Below are positions 1 through 5,774 of a stretch of DNA of 7,046 nt, in pieces (the first letter of the stretch is position 1; the number at the start of each line of letters is the position of its first letter). The notes beneath the pieces are model-generated. The model was not told the DNA's origin and did no database searches. It saw only the letters and a list, made by a program, of their open reading frames with translations. Source of the DNA: Planctomycetota bacterium (GTDB lineage: Bacteria > Planctomycetota > Phycisphaerae > WQYP01 > JAJZKY01); NCBI GenBank assembly GCA_021803885.1, contig JAJZKY010000232.1, forward strand, positions 1 to 7,046. The letters are read 5' to 3'. Position numbers and translations under genes: made by a program.

Positions 1-248
1 GGGAGACGCGCCGTCGAGAAGACCAGACCAAAGTTGTCCAGATAAGGGTTTTGCTGTTTGGATGTTCTGGCTAAGGTTCAGAGGCCCTGCTTGGCAGCCC
101 GGTTTATTTGGGGCGATAGGCATGCATAGGTCCAGCGCTTGTGATTGTGAGTTTGTGTCAGAGATCGTCATAAGCGTAAGGCCTGCGTCGTATGTGTAAT
201 CTCGGGCTTCCAAGGTATGACAGGGAATCGTACTCCTGAGCACCCGGG
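1..248. other. Left-edge region without a supported gene
   Basis: No reading frame here has convincing coding character. On the minus strand a frame is open from an ATG at 123 to the left edge (41 codons, beginning MPIAPNKPGCQAG), but it has no Shine-Dalgarno site and no family I recognise. On the plus strand a frame open at the left edge ends at a TAA at 43-45 and could be the tail of a gene outside the window. Composition is less G+C-rich and less codon-like than the adjacent esterase gene. I found no convincing terminator hairpin for the esterase gene that ends at 249, and no tRNA-like cloverleaf. Confidence 0.4.
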
Positions 249-1832
249 TTATGGAAATTTGACCTCGGCGAGGGGCTTCCATTTTTTGGCGTGGGGGTAG
301 GCGGTTAAGTACATCTGGGCGGCTATGGTGTCGAGGAGGGCGAAGTGGTCGCCGTGGAGCGAGTAGAGGTTCATGTGGGTGCGGCCTTTGCGGAAGGTGA
401 AGTGCGCGTCGGCGTGGAGGTTGGTGAGGACGGCGTCGAGGAGGCGGGCGGATTCGTTGAGGTAGAAGGTGTCCGCGGTGCCGACGTAGAGATGGATTTT
501 GCCCTTTAGATAAGGGCCGCGCTGGGGCCAGGTGGTTTTGAGGATGTGGGCGAGATCGTAGTGGGCATGCCAGTAGGCAACGACCTTGGGGTTTACGTCG
601 CCGGTGGTGCGGTCGAACATGGGCTCGGGTTTGCCGTTGGGTCCGCGTGGTGAGAAGACCCAGTCAAAGGAGGCCATCTGGCCGCCGTAGGGGCCGAGGA
701 CCTGTTCGAGTTTGGCGAACTGCTCGAAGGTGGCGATGACCTTGCCGTGGTCGCGTACGAGGGGGTAAGGCTGGCCGTTGGGCTGGGTGTAGACGTTGGC
801 GTGAGGGGCGTAGAGGTCGGGGCCGGTGAAGTTGTGGAAGTCGCTGGGGTCGGGCGAGGTGGACCATGTTCCGCCGAAGACTTTTGGATAGTTGATCTGA
901 AGCTGGAGGGTGGCCCATCCACCGGAGGAGTGGCCCTGGAGGTAACGGTCCTGCGCGTGGGGAATGAGCCGGTAGCGGGACTGGAGCCAGGGGATGTATT
1001 CGGTGGTGAGCGCGGAGCCCCAGGGGCCGTTGTTCACGGAGTTGGCGAACTCGTGGGTGCCGGTGGGGAGATGCTCGTCGAGCATGACCCAGACCATGGG
1101 CGGCATTTTGGCATCGGCCATGCGCTGGTAGATCATCATGCCGATGTATTTGCAGCCGAGGAGGGTGCCGCCGAAGCCATGAGTCCAGTAGACGGTGGGG
1201 TAACGGCGTTTGGGGTGCTTGTGGTAGCCGGGAGGCAGGACGACCCAGGCGCGGATGTAGATGGGGCGTCCCCAGAATTGGGTGAGCAGGGCGCTCTGGT
1301 CCTCGGCGAGGCGCATGTGGGTGAGGGCGGTTTGCTGCGCGGGGGTGAGCTTGCGCGGGGTGCGGGGCGGCAAGATGGTGTCGAGTGCGAGCTCGGGTTC
1401 GGGGCCCTGGCCGGGTGTCCATTGGGTGAGAGTGAGGACGGGGCTGATGAGGTCGCCGGGGGTGAGGGCGCTGTAGTTATAGGTGTGGTGGACGTCGAGG
1501 ACGGCCTGGACCTGGTAATCGCCGGGGGCGAGCGAGGAAAAGGGCCTGGGGTAGGCGATCTGGTCGGTGTCGATGTCGATGGCGGCGCCGGGTGCGAGGT
1601 CGTGGACTTCGCGGGCGGCGACCCAGGTGGCGTTGGGGTCGAACTCGTTGATGGAGATGTGTTTGGCGCCGGTTCCCCTGCGGATGAAGACAAGCAGACG
1701 GCCGGAGATGGGGGCGTGGACGGCGGGTCCAGCGGTGACGCGGAAGAAGAGATGGCGGGGCTGCTGGGCGACGGCAGCGGTGGAAGTAAAGGCCGCGAGA
1801 AGCGCGGCGGTCAATAGGTTGCGGAATCGCAT
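249..1832 (-). CDS. Secreted alpha/beta-hydrolase, putative esterase family
   Basis: The protein has 527 aa and is probably a periplasmic or extracellular ester hydrolase; the substrate is unknown. Residues 1-22 form a signal peptide (MRFRN, then a hydrophobic stretch ending AVA before QQ). Residues of about 26-140 look like a beta-rich accessory domain. The catalytic domain starts near 185, with an oxyanion-type THGFGG at 217-222, the nucleophile elbow GHSSGGW at 300-306 (Ser302), a likely acid in GTADTF (Asp454), and a His in the C-terminal part (His486 or His497). This order and the SSGG elbow fit the putative esterase family (PF00756, which includes esterase D and enterochelin esterase). 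The ATG at 1832 is chosen because the signal peptide follows at once; its leader is C-rich with no Shine-Dalgarno site. The gene is divergent from the next gene. The fold is fairly sure; the substrate is not, and a carbohydrate esterase or peptidase-like role is possible. Confidence 0.85.
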   Translation of the reverse strand: MRFRNLLTAALLAAFTSTAAVAQQPRHLFFRVTAGPAVHAPISGRLLVFIRRGTGAKHISINEFDPNATWVAAREVHDLAPGAAIDIDTDQIAYPRPFSSLAPGDYQVQAVLDVHHTYNYSALTPGDLISPVLTLTQWTPGQGPEPELALDTILPPRTPRKLTPAQQTALTHMRLAEDQSALLTQFWGRPIYIRAWVVLPPGYHKHPKRRYPTVYWTHGFGGTLLGCKYIGMMIYQRMADAKMPPMVWVMLDEHLPTGTHEFANSVNNGPWGSALTTEYIPWLQSRYRLIPHAQDRYLQGHSSGGWATLQLQINYPKVFGGTWSTSPDPSDFHNFTGPDLYAPHANVYTQPNGQPYPLVRDHGKVIATFEQFAKLEQVLGPYGGQMASFDWVFSPRGPNGKPEPMFDRTTGDVNPKVVAYWHAHYDLAHILKTTWPQRGPYLKGKIHLYVGTADTFYLNESARLLDAVLTNLHADAHFTFRKGRTHMNLYSLHGDHFALLDTIAAQMYLTAYPHAKKWKPLAEVKFP

Positions 1833-1975
1833 GGCCGGAAGTGTATCAGAAACAAAGAAACTGCCATCTGAGTATCAAGAGGGGATTTCCTTCTACTGCA
1901 TGGTTTGTTGCTTTGTGATGGGGGGCCTTCTCCAGGGAAAAGCCACTCAGGGTGTTTCGGCTTCGGGATACACGT

Positions 1976-1990
1976 GAAGGAAATTCGTTC
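1976..1990. promoter_or_regulatory. 15-bp dyad, possible operator
   Basis: The sequence has the pattern GAAnGAAnTTCnTTC, an imperfect palindrome in which 6 of 7 base pairs match around a central A. It lies between two divergent genes, 36 bp before the ATG at 2027, a usual place for a regulator site. CACGTG, itself a palindrome, overlaps its left end (1971-1976). No cognate regulator is identified, and a dyad this size can arise by chance. Confidence 0.3.
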
Positions 1991-2026
1991 TTATGTGGAG
2001 GGGTGCTGTTGCGGAAAGAAATAGGG

Positions 2027-2662
2027 ATGAAAGGCTGCCGGGCGATGAAGGCCGGGGTGGGGATGGTCGTGCTGGCCGGGATGGCGGCGCTGCCGGCGTT
2101 GGCGGTGGGGCGGATGCCGGATACGGTTCCACAATGCTCGCGGGAGATACAGTTCAAGGCCAACTACCTGGCGGAAGCGACGCCGGGGCAAGGGCCGGGA
2201 TTTCTGTTTGAGATTGATAACAAGACAGCCCGGCCGATAACGCTGGTGGCTCCGGTGCCGTCGAGCGCGCACTGGTATGCGGAAGTGGGGAACCTGTGGC
2301 TGTGGCGGGCGTCGGCGGGGCGCGGCGGCGCGCTGGTGAATGCAGAGAATGTGTACGGGCCGGTGTTTGTTTTTCAACCGGAGCACCCGTCGGAGAAAGA
2401 TCCGAAGACGGTTACGATTCCGGCGCGTGGACGGCTGCAGTGGACGGAATGGATGCGGGATGATGCGGCGATTGCGTACGACCCGAGCTGCGCGCAGTGC
2501 AATTATCCGGGAGAACGCAACTTTCGGGCGGTGTTTGCGTATGCGTGGCTGCCGGCGCCGGGGCAGCAGATAGATCATTTGTTGACGTGCGGGTTGAGGT
2601 CGAATCCGGTGGACATGCCGCCGCTAGAGTTGCCGGCGAGGAAAGCGGCGGCGCGACGTTAG
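2027..2662 (+). CDS. Small secreted protein of unknown function with CxxC
   Basis: I do not recognise a family. From the ATG at 2027 the product is 211 aa. An alternative GTG start at 1952 would add 25 residues ahead of the signal peptide and is unlikely. A purine-rich GGAAAG at 2013-2018 is a moderate ribosome site. Residues 1-26 form a signal peptide (MKGCRAMK, hydrophobic core, ALPALA). The mature part has four cysteines: Cys37, the CAQC pair 155/158, and Cys188, which could form disulfides in the periplasm. Many short beta-like segments (FLFEIDNKTARPITLV near 59-74, RLQWTEWMRDDA near 136-147) suggest an immunoglobulin-like or beta-sandwich fold. The gene stands alone, divergent from the esterase and about 150 bp before the Spy-like gene. 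No clear terminator follows. CxxC in a secreted protein could also mean a metal or haem site, but no CxxCH is present. Confidence 0.7.
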   Translation: MKGCRAMKAGVGMVVLAGMAALPALAVGRMPDTVPQCSREIQFKANYLAEATPGQGPGFLFEIDNKTARPITLVAPVPSSAHWYAEVGNLWLWRASAGRGGALVNAENVYGPVFVFQPEHPSEKDPKTVTIPARGRLQWTEWMRDDAAIAYDPSCAQCNYPGERNFRAVFAYAWLPAPGQQIDHLLTCGLRSNPVDMPPLELPARKAAARR

Positions 2663-2738
2663 TGCGGGAAAGCGGAGAGCGGGTGCGCCCTTGAGAGCAG
2701 AATCCGCGTCTCTCTGCCAAGACCGCCGGCAACGAGTG

Positions 2739-2766
2739 TGCGTGTGGTGATCAGGCTGAACACGCA
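2739..2766. repeat. Inverted repeat upstream of the Spy-like gene
   Basis: TGCGTGT at 2739-2745 and ACACGCA at 2760-2766 are perfect 7-bp inverted arms separated by 14 bp that include a TGATCA palindrome (2748-2753). The repeat lies 46 bp before the Spy-like start codon, so it could be a regulator site or a weak RNA hairpin. No T-tract follows, so it is not an intrinsic terminator for the preceding gene. Confidence 0.3.
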
Positions 2767-2797
2767 ATGCGGGCCTTGATGAAAGGTCCTAGTGGTC

Positions 2798-2803
2798 AGG
2801 AGG
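2798..2803 (+). promoter_or_regulatory. Shine-Dalgarno site for the Spy-like gene
   Basis: AGGAGG, a full match to the anti-Shine-Dalgarno complement, ends 9 bases before the ATG at 2813. It decides the start: an in-frame upstream GTG at 2792 would begin before this site and put seven extra residues ahead of a typical signal peptide (MKKTLFALAL). Confidence 0.8.
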
Positions 2804-2812
2804 AAATTTGCT

Positions 2813-3241
2813 ATGAAGAAAACTCTTTTCGCGCTTGCCCTTGCAGGCAGCTTTGTACTTGGAATGAACGGTCTGCCGCTATATGCACAGATGGGTCCGC
2901 CAATGCAGCAAGGAATGGGCGGCATGCAGCGCAGAGGAATGGATCCCGAATACCAGTTGAAGCATCTGACGCTGGTGCTGGATTTGACGCCTGAGCAGCA
3001 GGCGCAGATCAAGCCGATCCTGGAGGAGCGAGTCCAGAAGATGCAGGAGGTATGGCGGGATAACTCGCTGACGAGGGCTCAACGGCGGGACAAGATGATG
3101 GCGCTGCGTGAGGAAAGCAAAACAAAGATTGAAGCGGTGCTGAACGACAAGCAGAAAGAGAAGTACGACAAGCTTTACAAAATGCAGACGGAGCGGATGC
3201 AGCAGCGGTGGCAGAACCGCGGCATGCCGCAACCACAATAG
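2813..3241 (+). CDS. Periplasmic Spy/CpxP-like LTxxQ protein
   Basis: The product is a 142-aa secreted, mostly helical protein. Residues 1-25 are a signal peptide (MKKTLFALALAGSF... ending LYA before Q26). A Met/Gly/Gln-rich linker (27-43) precedes a helical domain with LTPEQ at 58-62 (LDLTPEQQAQIKPIL) and a second, degenerate copy LNDKQ at 110-114 (AVLNDKQKEKYDKL). This paired LTxxQ arrangement is the hallmark of the Spy/CpxP family (PF07813), whose known members are periplasmic chaperones or stress sensors. The core between the motifs is highly charged (EERVQKMQEVW, RAQRRDKM), and the tail is Gln/Met-rich. The length matches the family. It is a single gene with a strong AGGAGG site and its own terminator. 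Acidobacteria carry many such proteins, so the exact role is open: a chaperone function is inferred from the family, and metal or envelope-stress sensing is an alternative. Confidence 0.87.
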   Translation: MKKTLFALALAGSFVLGMNGLPLYAQMGPPMQQGMGGMQRRGMDPEYQLKHLTLVLDLTPEQQAQIKPILEERVQKMQEVWRDNSLTRAQRRDKMMALREESKTKIEAVLNDKQKEKYDKLYKMQTERMQQRWQNRGMPQPQ

Positions 3242-3262
3242 TTGAGCGGCAAGTGCTTGTGG

Positions 3263-3297
3263 ACGGGCGCTGAGGGAGATGGTTCAGCGCCCGTTTT
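3263..3297 (+). terminator. Intrinsic terminator after the Spy-like gene
   Basis: An 11-bp perfect stem, ACGGGCGCTGA (3263-3273) with TCAGCGCCCGT (3284-3294), has a 10-nt loop and is followed by TTTTACTTTT. It lies 21 bases after the stop of the Spy-like gene. The T-tract overlaps the TAA stop codon (3296-3298) of the convergent gene. On the minus strand the same stem is not followed by a T-tract, so it would act mainly in the + direction. Confidence 0.88.
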
Positions 3298-4162
3298 ACT
3301 TTTGAGGCTGCTTTGAGGCGGGTGGAATGACGTGCGCGCCGGGGAGTTGCGTGGCGCCGGCGTGGAAGACCTGATAGTCGCTGTCAGTGACGGTGACGTC
3401 AGCACGGTAGCCGAAAAAGCCGAGGGCATGGGCGACGAGGTGAATCCGCGCGCCTGCGGGGAGCCACAGCTGGCCGCGCATGGGGCGCTGGGTGAAGTTG
3501 AAGGTGCTGCCTTTGGCTACGGAGACGAGTCCCCAGCCCATGTGAAAGTCGGCGTCGAAACGGGCGTCGAGACGGCGGACTTCGCGGTCCTTCTCGTCGA
3601 TCCAAATAGTGCCGGTGAGTTTGCGGAGGGTTCTGAGGGTCTTGCCGTGGGCGGGCGCGTGGCGCTTGCCGGTGAAGTCGAAGACGAGGGTGGGGCGACC
3701 GTCGAGGATGGTGCGGCGCGGATGCGAGAGGCGCATGATGGCGAGGAGTTGGGAGACGGAGACGGTTGGGTGACCGGAGGACTGGCCGGGTGGCGTGTCT
3801 TCGGCCTTGGCAATCTCGCGCTGGACGAGTTTTTGCTGCTTGCGCTTTGCGCCGGGGCCGAGCGGGCGGCCGTTCTTCCCGATGAGTTCGTCGATTTCAT
3901 GGGTGTGGACGAAGAAGACCCTGAACTCGCTAGTCTTGGTGGACTGGATGTGGCCGTGGCTGTCGAGCTTTTGGACGACCTGTTGCTCGCGGTAGGTGTA
4001 GTTTTCGCGGAGGGAATCCATCTGGCGCTGATGGGCGACGACCTGGCGGAGGAGGGTTGGGGCGTCGGGGATGGGTGGCTGCGATTTTGCCGGGGCGGGC
4101 GCGGACTGCGCGAGGAGCGTAACCGGACAAAGGAGCAGCCATGCAAAAAGACGAAGCGGCAT
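3296..4162 (-). CDS. Secreted LolA/LolB-fold-like protein
   Basis: The product has 288 aa. Residues 1-18 form a signal peptide (MPLRLFAWLLLCPVTLLA before Q19). LLLC does not meet the lipobox rule, so I do not call it a lipoprotein. The body has NYTYREQQVVQKLD (54-67), a linker rich in Lys/Gln/Pro (100-130), then beta-like segments: RPTLVFDFTGKR (156-167), LTGTIWIDEKDREVRRLDARF (182-202), QLWLPAGARIHL (231-242), GYRADVTVTDSDYQVF (251-266). The pattern of beta strands with TIWID...EVRRLD resembles outer-membrane lipoprotein-sorting (LolA-like) proteins, which carry acyl chains or lipoproteins across the periplasm. This is a fold-level inference; classic LolA is about 200 aa, so a specialised or unknown role is likely. 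The ATG at 4162 is the only usual start after an in-frame stop at 4199-4201. No Shine-Dalgarno site precedes it; the leader reads CCTCCT just before the ATG. It is convergent with the Spy-like gene and divergent from the holin-like gene. Confidence 0.75.
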   Translation of the reverse strand: MPLRLFAWLLLCPVTLLAQSAPAPAKSQPPIPDAPTLLRQVVAHQRQMDSLRENYTYREQQVVQKLDSHGHIQSTKTSEFRVFFVHTHEIDELIGKNGRPLGPGAKRKQQKLVQREIAKAEDTPPGQSSGHPTVSVSQLLAIMRLSHPRRTILDGRPTLVFDFTGKRHAPAHGKTLRTLRKLTGTIWIDEKDREVRRLDARFDADFHMGWGLVSVAKGSTFNFTQRPMRGQLWLPAGARIHLVAHALGFFGYRADVTVTDSDYQVFHAGATQLPGAHVIPPASKQPQK

Positions 4163-4194
4163 AGGAGGGCCTGTGGCAATTTTCGCGCGTAGAG

Positions 4195-4228
4195 CCTTTT
4201 ATGAGAAGGTGCATCACAACATAAAAGG
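4195..4228. promoter_or_regulatory. 9-bp perfect inverted repeat in a divergent promoter region
   Basis: CCTTTTATG (4195-4203) and CATAAAAGG (4220-4228) are perfect inverted arms with a 16-bp spacer. CATAAA resembles a -10 box (4 of 6 to TATAAT) and occurs on both strands because of the symmetry, so the element could hold paired divergent promoters or be an operator for both the LolA-like and the holin-like gene. No good -35 boxes are seen at the expected spacing. Confidence 0.4.
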
Positions 4229-4259
4229 GGAGGGTGACGAATATTCGCGAGGCGATGCA
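4210..4259. repeat. Nested dyads TGCATC/GATGCA around CGAATATTCG
   Basis: TGCATC (4210-4215) and GATGCA (4254-4259) are inverted 6-bp arms. Between them lies CGAATATTCG (4238-4247), a perfect 10-bp palindrome that overlaps TCGCGA (4245-4250). The set falls just before the ribosome site of the holin-like gene. The 10-bp palindrome is a plausible dimeric regulator site; the outer arms may be chance. Confidence 0.3.
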
Positions 4260-4280
4260 TGAGAAAGAGAGGAGAGTGAA

Positions 4281-4634
4281 ATGCTGCTGCGGCTGCTGCT
4301 GAAGTGGGTGCTGGATGGCTTTGCGCTGTTGGTGGTGACGTGGATTGTGCCGGGATTCGAGGTGGCGAATTTTGGATCAGCGCTTATTGCGGTGCTGGTG
4401 ATCGGTTTTTTGAATGTGACGCTGGGGCTGCTGCTGAAAATACTCTTCTTGCCGCTGGGGATTCTGACGCTGGGGCTGGTGTTCCTGATCATCAACGCGC
4501 TGATGATCAAGATGGCGGGCGCAGTGGCGCCAGGGTTCCGGGTGACGAGTTTCTGGTCAGCGCTGGTGGGGGCGTTTGTGCTGGCGGTGATTCACGTGGG
4601 GTTCGATGTTCTGGCGCACTCATACCCCAAATAG
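4281..4634 (+). CDS. Four-helix holin-like membrane protein (PF04020/YvlD type)
   Basis: The 117-aa product is almost wholly hydrophobic, with four predicted membrane segments near residues 3-23, 31-52, 54-78 and 90-112. It contains two copies of a pattern, PGFEVANFGSAL at 24-35 and PGFRVTSFWSAL at 84-95 (PGF-x-V-x2-F-x-SAL), each leading into a helix. That internal duplication and length are typical of the family annotated as 'Mycobacterial 4 TMS phage holin' (PF04020; Bacillus subtilis YvlD). Despite the name, chromosomal members are not tied to prophages, and no lysis or phage gene is near. The function is unknown; envelope-stress-linked membrane roles have been suggested for relatives. 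GAGGAG at 4269-4274 lies 6 bases before the ATG. The stop is 5 bases from the stop of the convergent TetR gene, with no good terminator between them. Confidence 0.87.
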   Translation: MLLRLLLKWVLDGFALLVVTWIVPGFEVANFGSALIAVLVIGFLNVTLGLLLKILFLPLGILTLGLVFLIINALMIKMAGAVAPGFRVTSFWSALVGAFVLAVIHVGFDVLAHSYPK

Positions 4635-4639
4635 CTTGG

Positions 4640-5218
4640 CTATGGCAGCATGGGCTGAAGGATGGCTGCTATCTTCTCGCTGATTTTGAGGGCGGAGATT
4701 CGATTAGGGTGGAGAGCCCATTCTCTTGCGGCTCCGTAGATGGCCCAGGCGATGGCGGACGAGAGCAACTCGACGGAGACAGCGGGCCCGGGAGGGTGCA
4801 GCGCGAAGCCTTCGAGCAGCATGCGGCGCACGACGGATACGATGGCGGTCTCCATGGGCGTGCCGGCCTGGCGCGAGCTTTCGGTGCCGGATTTAAGCGT
4901 CTCCGAAAGGTAGTAGCAGACTCCCATGGCGATGTTTTGGAGGGTTCGGTCGCAGCCGTCGAAGCGGATATTGCGCCGGGCGATGAGATCCTGAAACTGT
5001 GCGGCGACGAGGCACTGCAGAAGTGCAAATTTGTCAGGGTAGTGGTCGTAGAACGTGGCGCGGTTGAGGGTGGATTCCGCGGCGATCTCTCCGACGGAGA
5101 TTTTGTCGAAGTCCTTTCTCTTAAGCAGGCTCGCGAGCGCGTCTTGCAGGAGCTTGCGGGTACGGCGTACCCGCGGGTCGAGATTTAGATCCTGCCTGCC
5201 GGTATATTCGGGGCCCAT
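4640..5218 (-). CDS. TetR-family transcriptional repressor
   Basis: The product has 192 aa, the usual TetR length. The N-terminal DNA-binding domain spans about 17-70: RRTRKLLQDALASLL, then the helix-turn-helix ISVGEIAAESTLNRATFYDHYPDKFALL (40-67), a near-consensus TetR motif with TFY-x-HY-x-x-K. The rest (about 75-190) is a helical ligand-binding and dimer domain that I cannot tie to a ligand; it has Cys69, Cys89 and Cys101. It is divergent from doxX, 98 bp apart, so the likely target is that shared region and possibly its own promoter. The ATG at 5218 has no Shine-Dalgarno site and lies 6 bp after a TAATAT box, which suggests a leaderless message. It ends 5 bp from the holin-like gene. The family call is sure; the inducer and regulon are unknown. 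Confidence 0.92.
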   Translation of the reverse strand: MGPEYTGRQDLNLDPRVRRTRKLLQDALASLLKRKDFDKISVGEIAAESTLNRATFYDHYPDKFALLQCLVAAQFQDLIARRNIRFDGCDRTLQNIAMGVCYYLSETLKSGTESSRQAGTPMETAIVSVVRRMLLEGFALHPPGPAVSVELLSSAIAWAIYGAAREWALHPNRISALKISEKIAAILQPMLP

Positions 5219-5224
5219 GGGCTG

Positions 5225-5253
5225 ATATTACTGCGTCTTTCATCTTTTGACGA
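5225..5253 (-). promoter_or_regulatory. Possible promoter of the TetR gene
   Basis: Read on the minus strand, TCGTCA (5248-5253) and TAATAT (5225-5230) are separated by 17 bp; each matches the sigma-70 consensus at 4 of 6 positions. Transcription would start at or next to the ATG at 5218, giving a leaderless message, in line with the missing Shine-Dalgarno site. The -35 element overlaps the opposing -35 box of the doxX promoter. Confidence 0.35.
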
Positions 5254-5275
5254 CATCTGTTGATTAGTCTACGGT
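5247..5275 (+). promoter_or_regulatory. Possible doxX promoter
   Basis: TTGACG at 5247-5252 matches the -35 consensus at 5 of 6 positions; 17 bp later TACGGT (5270-5275) matches the -10 at 3 of 6. The start would fall near 5282, leaving a leader of about 35 bases that contains the GGGAGG ribosome site. The weak -10 makes this uncertain. Confidence 0.4.
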
Positions 5276-5281
5276 TGTCGT
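5250..5281. promoter_or_regulatory. Inverted repeat, candidate TetR operator
   Basis: ACGACA (5250-5255) and TGTCGT (5276-5281) are perfect 6-bp inverted arms with centres 26 bp apart. The left arm overlaps the -35 boxes of both divergent promoters and the right arm covers the expected doxX start point. A repressor bound here could block both genes. TetR operators are usually tighter palindromes, so this remains a guess from position. Confidence 0.3.
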
Positions 5282-5305
5282 TCTGTGATGCCGTCGATCT
5301 TTCCA

Positions 5306-5311
5306 GGGAGG
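5306..5311 (+). promoter_or_regulatory. Shine-Dalgarno site for doxX
   Basis: GGGAGG ends 5 bases before the ATG at 5317. It decides the start over an in-frame TTG at 5260, which would add 19 residues before the first membrane helix and lie upstream of the predicted transcription start. Confidence 0.75.
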
Positions 5312-5316
5312 TATTG

Positions 5317-5709
5317 ATGAAGATTGTTGTGATTGTGTCCCGGTATTTGCTGGGGTTGATCTTTACCGTGTTTGGGCTGAACGGGTTTTTCCATTTCATT
5401 CCGATGCCGCCGCCGCCGTCTCACCTTGCGGTGGAGTTTATGACGGCCACGTTTGCGTCACACTTCATGACCGTGGTTTTTCTGGTCCAGGTGGTGGGCG
5501 GTTTGCTGTTGCTGGCCGGGTGGTTTGTGCCGCTGGCGCTGACGCTACTGGGGCCGCTGTTGGTGAATATTTTGAACTTCCACCTCACCATGAATCCGGC
5601 TGGGATTGGCCCGGGTGCGCTGGCGACGGTGCTGTGGTTCATTCTTTTCTGGCAGTATCGTGCCAGCTTCAAGGGGATATTTGAGGCTCGCCCGGAAATG
5701 AAGGGCTAA
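5317..5709 (+). CDS. DoxX-family integral membrane protein
   Basis: The product has 130 aa with four likely membrane helices near residues 4-25, 48-68, 70-90 and 100-116. The opening VSRYLLGLIFTVFGLNGFFHF (7-27) and the VQVVGGLLLLAGWFVPLAL block (57-75) are characteristic of the DoxX/DoxD-like family (PF07681). A Pro-rich loop (MPPPPS, 30-35) joins helices 1 and 2. Members sit in the inner membrane; some take part in quinone-linked oxidation or in thiol and oxidative-stress complexes, but most, including this one, have no proven role. It is divergent from the TetR repressor, the most likely regulator, and is followed by its own terminator before the alcohol dehydrogenase gene. The length is normal for the family. 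Confidence 0.85.
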   Translation: MKIVVIVSRYLLGLIFTVFGLNGFFHFIPMPPPPSHLAVEFMTATFASHFMTVVFLVQVVGGLLLLAGWFVPLALTLLGPLLVNILNFHLTMNPAGIGPGALATVLWFILFWQYRASFKGIFEARPEMKG

Positions 5710-5774
5710 AAGCGGAACTGCATGCGGATTGAATACTAAGGCTGATTTGGGGGCATATTTTCGTTTGAGGACTT

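Noticed and set aside
119..127. Overlapping GCATGC/ATGCAT palindromes as a recombination or operator site
   Set aside because: They are six-base palindromes of simple composition with no neighbouring gene start or repeat to support a function.
747..1817. 356-aa open frame on + opposite the esterase
   Set aside because: The translation is Gly/Val/Asp/Glu-rich with no motif or signal, and it lies wholly antisense to a gene with a clear signal peptide and catalytic elbow. Strand bias explains it.
2691..2719. GAGAG/CTCTC pairing after the unknown secreted-protein gene as its terminator
   Set aside because: The stem is 5 bp with a long loop and no T-run follows.
3332..4192. 286-aa open frame on + opposite the LolA-like gene
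   Set aside because: It is acidic, Gly/Ala/Glu/Val-rich shadow sequence, while the minus frame has a signal peptide and ordered beta segments. The AGGAGGG on + at 4163-4169 lies inside this false frame near its end and serves no start.
4281..4634. Prophage or lysis cassette suggested by the 'holin' family name
   Set aside because: PF04020 proteins are common chromosomal membrane proteins; no endolysin, integrase, attachment site or other phage gene is present.
4631..4643. Hairpin ATAGC-TTG-GCTAT spanning both stops of the convergent holin-like and TetR genes as a bidirectional terminator
   Set aside because: The stem is only 5 bp, A/T-rich, and lacks a proper T-tract on either strand.
4304..5188. 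294-aa open frame on + crossing the holin-like and TetR genes
   Set aside because: It overlaps two recognised genes in other frames and on the other strand, and its composition changes at the gene border as a shadow would.
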